Shown piece by piece: positions 1-3,707 of a stretch of DNA of 5,659 nucleotides. Both the position numbers and the translations under genes were made by a program. Source of the stretch: an uncultured Bacteroidales bacterium. Lineage in GTDB: Bacteria > Bacteroidota > Bacteroidia > Bacteroidales > Bacteroidaceae. The stretch covers positions 1-5,659 of the forward strand of contig CADCOX010000069.1 in the NCBI GenBank assembly GCA_902803195.1, written 5' to 3'. The notes below the pieces were generated by a model. That model made no database searches and was not told the DNA's origin. It saw only the letters and a program-made list of their open reading frames with translations. Within the stretch, counting starts at the first letter, position 1. Each line of letters begins with the position of its first letter.

Positions 1-18
1 ACGATAAAGAAGAAATGA
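1..18 (+). CDS. Possible C-terminal tail of an upstream gene (partial)
   Basis: Frame 1 reads Thr-Ile-Lys-Lys-Lys and stops at TGA (16-18). A lysine-rich end followed after 5 bases by an ATG (24) on the same strand would fit two genes of one operon. Only five codons are visible, so the product cannot be named. The frame of the following small ORF is also open to the left edge, so the choice of frame is uncertain. Confidence 0.25.
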   Translation, partial: TIKKK

Positions 19-23
19 CAACA

Positions 24-131
24 ATGAAAATCTGGAGAAACGTCCTCGTGATGTGCGCTGCATTGCTCTCCCTCACCTCTTTCAACAATGGAGACAGTGA
101 ATACAAAATGAAGCAGGTGTATAGACTATAG
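24..131 (+). CDS. Small hypothetical protein, signal-peptide-like leader (35 aa)
   Basis: The frame starts MKIWRNVLVMCAALLSLTSF, continues with a short polar stretch (NNGDSEYKMKQVY), and ends at TAG 129-131. A basic start, a hydrophobic stretch at residues 7-16 and a small/polar region look like an export signal. There is a lipobox-like LTS at the expected place, but it is followed by Phe, not Cys. An in-frame ATG at 15 would add three residues. No mature domain follows, so this is either a very small secreted or membrane peptide or the surviving 5' end of a gene whose body was lost when the repeat-rich region to its right formed. It lies 5 bases after a possible upstream stop codon, which suggests co-transcription. 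I do not recognise a family. Confidence 0.4.
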   Translation: MKIWRNVLVMCAALLSLTSFNNGDSEYKMKQVYRL

Positions 132-136
132 CATTA

Positions 137-159
137 AAATATACTTTTTGGGGCGAGTG
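137..159 (+). repeat. 23-bp perfect direct repeat, copy 1
   Basis: The 23 bases here are identical to 918-940, and the bases on either side differ. The core reads ATACTTTTTGGGGCGAGTG. The copy begins 5 bases after the stop codon of the small leader ORF. The function is unknown. Confidence 0.85.
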
Positions 160-310
160 TACTTCCCAAGAAAAGTTAAATGGATTTTATCCGTCCAAGA
201 CGGTGCCTTGCTGATGATGCGGTAGCCCAGAGCATTGGCTTTGTCTTGCCTCATATCCTCGCAGTCCACTCGTTCGTCATCGCCTGCATCTACGTGGTGC
301 CGTACTGGTT

Positions 311-444
311 AAGGGTAGGGGTATCGGTAGTAGCTTTACCCCTCTCGGCCAGCTTCTGTTTGCAGATTTCCGCTCGGCAATGGTGCTCACCTTGTACTCA
401 TCAACGTGAGCGGCCTGTACTCGCTCATCCTCACGAGCAAAAAG
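311..444 (+). pseudogene. Degenerate Bro-N (phage antirepressor-type) domain fragment
   Basis: In the frame beginning at 364, bases 391-444 translate as LVLINVSGLYSLILTSKK. This closely matches the conserved core of Bro-N domains, recalled as (V/F)INE(S/P)GLY.LI..S(K/R)KPEA. Bases 311-352 in the next frame read KGRGIGSSFTPLGQ, resembling the stretch that normally precedes this motif (KG...TP.G.Q), so a frameshift appears to lie between about 352 and 380. The frame that holds the core motif has stops at 310, 316, 328 and 331, and no start is visible. The similarity ends at the Lys-Lys codons, exactly where the TTGCAA-rich repeat begins. Intact Bro-N proteins are DNA-binding regulators in phages and mobile elements; this piece is far too short and broken to function. 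The assignment rests on motif memory, not on a search. Confidence 0.5.
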
Positions 445-476
445 TTGCAAAGTTGCAAATTGCATTCATTTTTTTT
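429..476 (+). repeat. TTGCAA-rich repeat, copy A (direct)
   Basis: The copy consists of a CCTCACGAGC lead, then GCAAAAAGTTGCAAAGTTGC, AAATTGCATTCA and eight T. The middle is itself a tandem of the 8-mer GTTGCAAA. It is closely matched by copy B at 500-545, and its segment 437-467 is matched in inverted orientation at 678-708. Confidence 0.9.
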
Positions 477-499
477 AGGGAAGTACAAAGTGCACAGTC

Positions 500-545
500 C
501 CTCACAAGCAAAAGTTGCAAGTTGCAAATTGCATTCATTTTTTTT
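500..545 (+). repeat. TTGCAA-rich repeat, copy B (direct)
   Basis: This is the same unit as copy A, 24 bases downstream of it, with a CCTCACAAGC lead. It has one A fewer in each of two A-runs, so its internal tandem is the 7-mer GTTGCAA. It ends in the same CATTCA plus eight T. Because the differences are single-base length changes, slippage after duplication is likely. Confidence 0.9.
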
Positions 546-568
546 GGTTTTGGGCGTAAGGGAGAGTA

Positions 569-640
569 TAGAAATATTTTTATAATATTATTATAATATA
601 TTAATATATAAATACTTATATAAATATACACTATATAATT
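569..640. other. Extremely AT-rich block between inverted repeat copies
   Basis: This block is almost wholly A and T, with many short self-complementary runs such as TAATATTATTATAATATATTA-like segments. It lies between repeat copies B and C, which face each other, so it would form the loop of any large cruciform or RNA hairpin made by them. No origin motif, promoter or gene can be assigned to it. Confidence 0.7.
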
Positions 641-670
641 AGAAGAAGTCCTATCGTCTCACACACCCCG

Positions 671-708
671 AAAAAAAGAATGCAATTTGCAACTTTGCAA
701 CTTTTTGC
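671..708 (-). repeat. TTGCAA-rich repeat, copy C (inverted)
   Basis: The reverse complement reads GCAAAAAGTTGCAAAGTTGC, AAATTGCATTC, then seven T. It is identical to copy A over 31 bases (437-467) and lacks only the A before the T-run. The CCTCAC lead of copies A and B is missing here, so the shared unit proper starts at GCAAAA. Confidence 0.9.
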
Positions 709-893
709 AGCACAAGACAGCGCCATGCAGGTTGGTTGGAGTTGCTAATATGCTCATTATTAGTTAAATAGCGCAATGCGCTCAGGCCGACGTTCTCACA
801 CATGCTTTCGCTCTGCGCCTCAATACCCATCATTTCATGCATTTTTCGACCCCTTTTTGGCCCTAAAAACGCTCAAATTTACACGTTTTTTAC

Positions 894-912
894 GCAAAAA
901 ACCTCTTTTTGC
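894..912. repeat. Small hairpin GCAAAAA / TTTTTGC
   Basis: GCAAAAA (894-900) and TTTTTGC (906-912) can pair around a 5-base loop, and the 23-bp repeat copy 2 follows 5 bases later. The stem is A/T-rich and weak, so a terminator function is doubtful. Confidence 0.35.
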
Positions 913-917
913 AACTC

Positions 918-940
918 AAATATACTTTTTGGGGCGAGTG
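918..940 (+). repeat. 23-bp perfect direct repeat, copy 2
   Basis: This is identical to 137-159 and in the same orientation, 781 bp downstream of it. Together the two copies bracket the Bro-N relic, the three TTGCAA-rich repeats and the AT-rich block. Confidence 0.85.
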
Positions 941-1047
941 CAACGAAGTAAGGAAATAGTGATTTTCTTGCGAAAAAAGTGCATTTTGCCCTTAGATTTG
1001 GTGTTTTTCTGCTCTAAAACTACACTTGAGCGGGGCAAAGTAGAACA

Positions 1048-1135
1048 TTCGCGCAGGCTGAGCCGACTATTCGCGCAGGCTGACTCGATTTTTCGTGTGC
1101 GCTGATTCGACTTTTCGCGCAGGCTGATTCGCTTA
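1048..1135 (+). repeat. Tandem array of four 22-bp units
   Basis: The units are 1048-1069, 1070-1091, 1092-1113 and 1114-1135, and a fifth start (TTCGC) lies at 1136. Units 1, 2 and 4 begin TTCGCGCAGGCTGA; unit 3 is diverged in its first half (TTCGTGTGCGCTGA). Second halves vary more (GCCGACTA, CTCGATTT, TTCGACTT, TTCGCTTA). There are no spacers, so it is not a CRISPR array. A 22-base period is not a multiple of three, which argues against a coding repeat, and it is close to two turns of B-DNA. Confidence 0.9.
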
Positions 1136-1183
1136 TTCGCTTGAATTGAAGGAAATGAAGGGGTGCGAGCAATTAACTGCTAT

Positions 1184-1201
1184 TTGTTAGGAATTGTTAG
1201 G
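1184..1201 (+). repeat. Short tandem TTGTTAGG pair
   Basis: TTGTTAGG occurs at 1184-1191 and again at 1194-1201 with AA between, giving a 10-base period. It is small and could be chance, but it lies between two larger repeat blocks. Confidence 0.5.
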
Positions 1202-1230
1202 CGTGCGTTGAAGGAGTTCTTCGCAGAGCG

Positions 1231-1285
1231 AAGCGTCCCGTAGGGCCGAGCGCTTGAAGTATCAAGCGTCCCTTTGGGCCGAGCG
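1231..1285 (+). repeat. 22-bp imperfect direct repeat pair with internal hairpin
   Basis: Bases 1231-1252 and 1264-1285 share AAGCGTCCC...GGGCCGAGCG and differ at two of 22 positions (GTA against TTT in the middle). Each copy can fold on itself through CCC/GGG. Between them CGCTTGA (1251-1257) pairs with TCAAGCG (1262-1268) around the loop AGTA. The 16 bases 1253-1268 also recur inverted at 1418-1433. Confidence 0.8.
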
Positions 1286-1309
1286 AAGAAGTTAAGAAGT
1301 TAAGAAGTT
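1286..1309 (+). repeat. Three perfect tandem copies of AAGAAGTT
   Basis: The exact 8-base unit occurs at 1286-1293, 1294-1301 and 1302-1309. One inverted copy (AACTTCTT) lies at 1434-1441, directly after the inverted 16-mer. Confidence 0.8.
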
Positions 1310-1332
1310 CTCCAAGTATGGAGCGAGCAAGC

Positions 1333-1409
1333 TCGAGCGAAGACGATACAATTATAGGTTGTTATCCCTTGGTTGAATAGCAGTTTACAAGGCATTCGTC
1401 TTCGCTCGA
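1333..1409. repeat. 14-bp perfect inverted repeat, nested in an outer 16-bp pair
   Basis: TCGAGCGAAGACGA (1333-1346) is the exact reverse complement of 1396-1409, with 49 bases between. The outer perfect 16-bp pair 1253-1268 / 1418-1433 encloses it, so the two stems nest properly. The 49-base loop shows nothing recognisable. Confidence 0.8.
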
Positions 1410-1521
1410 CTTTTGGTCGCTTGATACTTCAAGAACTTCTTCATAACAACCGAAACTTGAATAAAGATAAACGCTTTGTGACAACTGATGTAATTATCTT
1501 GATGTAGTACGCCGAAACATA

Positions 1522-1553
1522 GAGGCACAGAGATTTCAGTGTCTCTGTGCCTC
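1522..1553. repeat. 12-bp perfect hairpin; dispersed-type palindrome, possible 3'-end structure
   Basis: GAGGCACAGAGA (1522-1533) pairs perfectly with 1542-1553 around an 8-base loop. It lies 57-88 bases beyond the stop codon of the minus-strand GH13 gene, where a transcript end is expected. Neither side is followed by a clear run of T (on the minus strand TATGTTTC follows), so it is not a textbook Rho-independent terminator. The flanking CCGTGGTT and CACAGAG words recall a palindromic repeat seen in many bacterial genomes that yields spurious peptides like TTEAQRH; that link is from memory. Confidence 0.6.
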
Positions 1554-1609
1554 CGTGGTTGTGTGAGCTAAACGTAAATGCGAGCCTTTGAAATAGTGGT
1601 AGAGAGGTT

Positions 1610-3571
1610 CTATTGCAGCTCGAGGACGAGGGCTTCGCGCGGGGCGAGCTGGACGTCGTGCGAGAGGTCGAAGGTCCGTTCGGTGGGGATGTCGATGGCG
1701 CGTGTGCTGGTGGCCGAGCCGGTGGTGTCGAGCAGTTCGGCAAAGCGGCTCACTTCGAGCGTGGCGGGCTGGCTGGTGCCGTTGACGACGGTGATGACGG
1801 TGTTGCGATGCAGACGGCGTGCGACCACGTAGACGCCCTTCCACGGCGTGAACTGCGTGGTGTAGCCGCTGATGATGGTCTCGTTGCCGTTGCGCCAATG
1901 CAGGAGCTTGCTGAGCCATTGGAACATGTCCTGCTCGGCGGCGGTGCGTCCCTCGGCCGTGAAGGCGCTGCGGGTGTCGCCCGGGAAGCCGCCAGGGAAG
2001 TCACAACGCACATTGCCGTCGGTGACCGCCTTAGTGCCGTCCATGAGAATCTCGGTGCCGTAGTAGATCTGCGGTATGCGGGGCAGCGTGAGCAGGAGGG
2101 CGAGAGCCTGCTTGAGCTTGTTCACGCGGAAGGGCTCCTGCGCCGTGCCGAGGAAGCGGTCGGTGTCGTGGTTGTCGACGAAGGCCATGACGTGGTTGGC
2201 ATCTTTGTAGAGATAGTCGTAGAGCAGGCTGTTGTAGAGGCGGTTGTAGCCGTCCCACCAGGCATCGGTCTCCTCGTTCTTGGCTTTCGCCAGTCGGTCG
2301 AAGAAGCTGAAGTCCATGACGGTCTTGAGGCCCAGCTGCTGCCATTGGGCTGTGTAGGCGGGCTCGGTGACCCACGTCTCGCCGACGACGTTGAAGTTGG
2401 GGTATTCGTTGTCGAGCGTCCGCATCCATCCCAGCATCGCATCCTTGTCGGCATAGGGATAGGTGTCCATGCGTATGCCGTCGATGGCGGCCGTTTCTAT
2501 CCACCAGATGGAGTTCTGGACGAGGTAGCGCATCACGTGGGGGTTACGCTGGTTGAGGTCGGGCATAGTGGGCACGAACCATCCGTCGACGGTCTCGCGC
2601 ATGTCGGCCTCGGAAGCATAGGGGTCGAAGACGGGCGTGATCTTGTAGGAGGTCTGGAGGAACTTCTCGTTGGGATAGACGGCGCCTTTCTCGTCGCGGC
2701 GGTCGTTGCCTTGCAGCCACTCAGGCAGGTTGAGCCAGTCCTTGGAGGGCAGGTCGCTGACCCAGGGATGGTCGAAGCCGCAGTGGTTGAAGATCATGTC
2801 CATGACGACCTTGAGTCCGTGGGCATGCGCATCGTCGATGAGCTGACGATACTGCTGGTTGGTGCCGAAGCGAGGGTCTACGCGATAGTAGTCGGTGGTG
2901 GCGTAGCCGTGGTAGGTGGAGAAGGGACCATCGTCGGGCGAGTCGTTCTCGAGGATAGGCGTGAACCAGAGGGCTGTGACGCCGAGTTCGTTGAAGTAGT
3001 CGAGGTGCTGGCGTATGCCCTCGAGGTCCCCTCCGTGACGCAGGCTGGGCTCAGCGCGGTTCTCGACATAGTTGGTCATGCCGTCGACGTGCGTGGGGTG
3101 GTCGGGACCTTGTGCGAAGCGGTCGGGCATGAGCAGGTAGAGGACGTCGGCATTGGTGAACCCCTCGCGCTCCTCGCCCTTCTTCTCGCGAGCCTTGAGC
3201 TGGTACTTGACAATGGTCTTGTCGTCAGTCCCTGGGCGGCAGAAGGCGATGGGCAGTTCGCCAGCCTTGGCGCCGCTGATGTTCAGGTAGACGAGCAGGT
3301 AGTTGGGCGAGTCGAGCCGCACGATGGAGTCCACGGTGGCGCCGTCGACGTAGACCTCCGCCTCACGGATGTCCTTGCCATAGACCATCAGTTGGAGCGA
3401 CGGGTCGTTGAGCCCTACATACCAGTCGGTAGGGTCGATGCGTGCCACGTCGACCGCGTTGTTGCCTTCGCTGCTGAAGACATCGGGGCGCTGGTGGCAG
3501 GCCGTGATGGCGAGCGCCAGGAAGGGGAGGGCGATGAGCCCCTGCAGATAGTGGTTGAATGAGTGTTTCAT
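1610..3571 (-). CDS. SusA-like neopullulanase/cyclomaltodextrinase (GH13), putative lipoprotein
   Basis: This 653-residue enzyme should hydrolyse alpha-1,4 (possibly alpha-1,6) bonds in maltooligosaccharides, cyclodextrins or pullulan outside the inner membrane. A type II signal ends in LAITAC, giving a lipidated Cys25. Residues 42-125 form an N-terminal early-set domain (DPTDWYVGLNDPSLQLMVYG, as in Cyc-maltodext_N). The GH13 barrel spans about 141-565: region I DMIFNH (D258, H263), MPDLN (336-340), region II GIRMDT (nucleophile D369), region III VVGETW (acid/base E398), region IV FVDNHD (H468, D469). A beta-sandwich C-domain follows (about 570-653). All catalytic residues are present, and length is normal for the family. 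MPDLN marks the group intermediate between neopullulanases (MPKLN) and oligo-1,6-glucosidases (QPDLN). The ATG at 3571 is chosen because it opens the signal peptide; the open frame continues upstream to 3685, but that part crosses the promoter. No susB or susC neighbour is visible. Confidence 0.93.
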   Translation of the reverse strand: MKHSFNHYLQGLIALPFLALAITACHQRPDVFSSEGNNAVDVARIDPTDWYVGLNDPSLQLMVYGKDIREAEVYVDGATVDSIVRLDSPNYLLVYLNISGAKAGELPIAFCRPGTDDKTIVKYQLKAREKKGEEREGFTNADVLYLLMPDRFAQGPDHPTHVDGMTNYVENRAEPSLRHGGDLEGIRQHLDYFNELGVTALWFTPILENDSPDDGPFSTYHGYATTDYYRVDPRFGTNQQYRQLIDDAHAHGLKVVMDMIFNHCGFDHPWVSDLPSKDWLNLPEWLQGNDRRDEKGAVYPNEKFLQTSYKITPVFDPYASEADMRETVDGWFVPTMPDLNQRNPHVMRYLVQNSIWWIETAAIDGIRMDTYPYADKDAMLGWMRTLDNEYPNFNVVGETWVTEPAYTAQWQQLGLKTVMDFSFFDRLAKAKNEETDAWWDGYNRLYNSLLYDYLYKDANHVMAFVDNHDTDRFLGTAQEPFRVNKLKQALALLLTLPRIPQIYYGTEILMDGTKAVTDGNVRCDFPGGFPGDTRSAFTAEGRTAAEQDMFQWLSKLLHWRNGNETIISGYTTQFTPWKGVYVVARRLHRNTVITVVNGTSQPATLEVSRFAELLDTTGSATSTRAIDIPTERTFDLSHDVQLAPREALVLELQ

Positions 3572-3607
3572 AAGTGCTGTAAGGGTTAGGTTAGAAAAAT
3601 ACCGCGT

Positions 3608-3615
3608 CAAAGATA
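3608..3615 (-). promoter_or_regulatory. -7 promoter box of the GH13 gene
   Basis: The minus strand reads TATCTTTG, an exact match to the Bacteroidetes -7 consensus TAnnTTTG, 36 bases before the chosen ATG. A TTTG (-33) element is not seen at the usual spacing; the nearest, at 3628-3631, is only 12 bases away. Confidence 0.65.
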
Positions 3616-3658
3616 GTGAATTTTTGTCAAAGGTGTAGGATAATCCAAGAATTTTTTG

Positions 3659-3666
3659 TATCTTTG
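3659..3666 (+). promoter_or_regulatory. -7 promoter box of the BNR_4 gene
   Basis: The plus strand reads TATCTTTG, again an exact TAnnTTTG match, 41 bases before the ATG at 3708. A TTTTG lies further upstream (ending at 3626), but the 32-base gap is too long for a standard -33 element. No strong Shine-Dalgarno precedes the ATG, which is usual in this phylum. Confidence 0.65.
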
Positions 3667-3707
3667 CACCTGCAAACGATAACATAGACTACTAACTATA
3701 CATCGAG

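Larger units (their letters stand above)
132..1609. other. Gene-poor, repeat-rich intergenic region
   Basis: About 1.5 kb lies between the small leader ORF and the stop codon of the GH13 gene. No frame here has convincing full-length coding character: the open frames are short, cross repeat units, or translate low-complexity sequence. The stretch contains a Bro-N gene fragment and at least five distinct repeat structures, listed separately. Parts with nothing further to report are 709-893 (only small palindromes at 745-763 and 770-782), 941-1047 and 1141-1183. Composition is mixed: 569-640 is almost pure A/T, while 1220-1345 is much richer in G+C. Confidence 0.8.

Noticed and set aside
180..596. 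138-codon plus-strand frame as a real gene
   Set aside because: Its last part translates repeat copies A and B twice over (KLQIAFIFF), and the Bro-N-like signal is in a different frame, so it is not a coherent protein.
745..782. Small palindromes CTAATA/TATTAG and AGCGCA-A-TGCGCT
   Set aside because: The arms are only six bases each and the second has a single-base centre, so neither makes a convincing terminator or recombination site.
993..1000. TAGATTTG as a -7 promoter box on the plus strand reading into the 22-bp array
   Set aside because: It matches TAnnTTTG, but there is no well-spaced -33 element and no gene follows. A chance match is likely in AT-rich sequence.
776..1105. 109-codon plus-strand frame as a real gene
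   Set aside because: It is rich in Phe/Leu/Lys from T- and A-runs, runs through the 23-bp repeat and into the 22-bp tandem array, and has no domain.
1048..1135. CRISPR array
   Set aside because: The 22-bp units abut without unique spacers, and no cas gene is present.
1613..3562. 649-codon open frame on the plus strand opposite the GH13 gene
   Set aside because: It is an antisense shadow. The minus strand carries unmistakable GH13 motifs and domains, and its GC-rich third positions simply leave the opposite frame free of stops. The plus-strand translation is Val/Gly/Glu-rich with no recognisable domain.
3572..3685. N-terminal 38-residue extension of the GH13 protein (start at 3685)
   Set aside because: It would put a non-signal sequence before an evident lipoprotein signal, and it crosses the -7 boxes of both divergent promoters.
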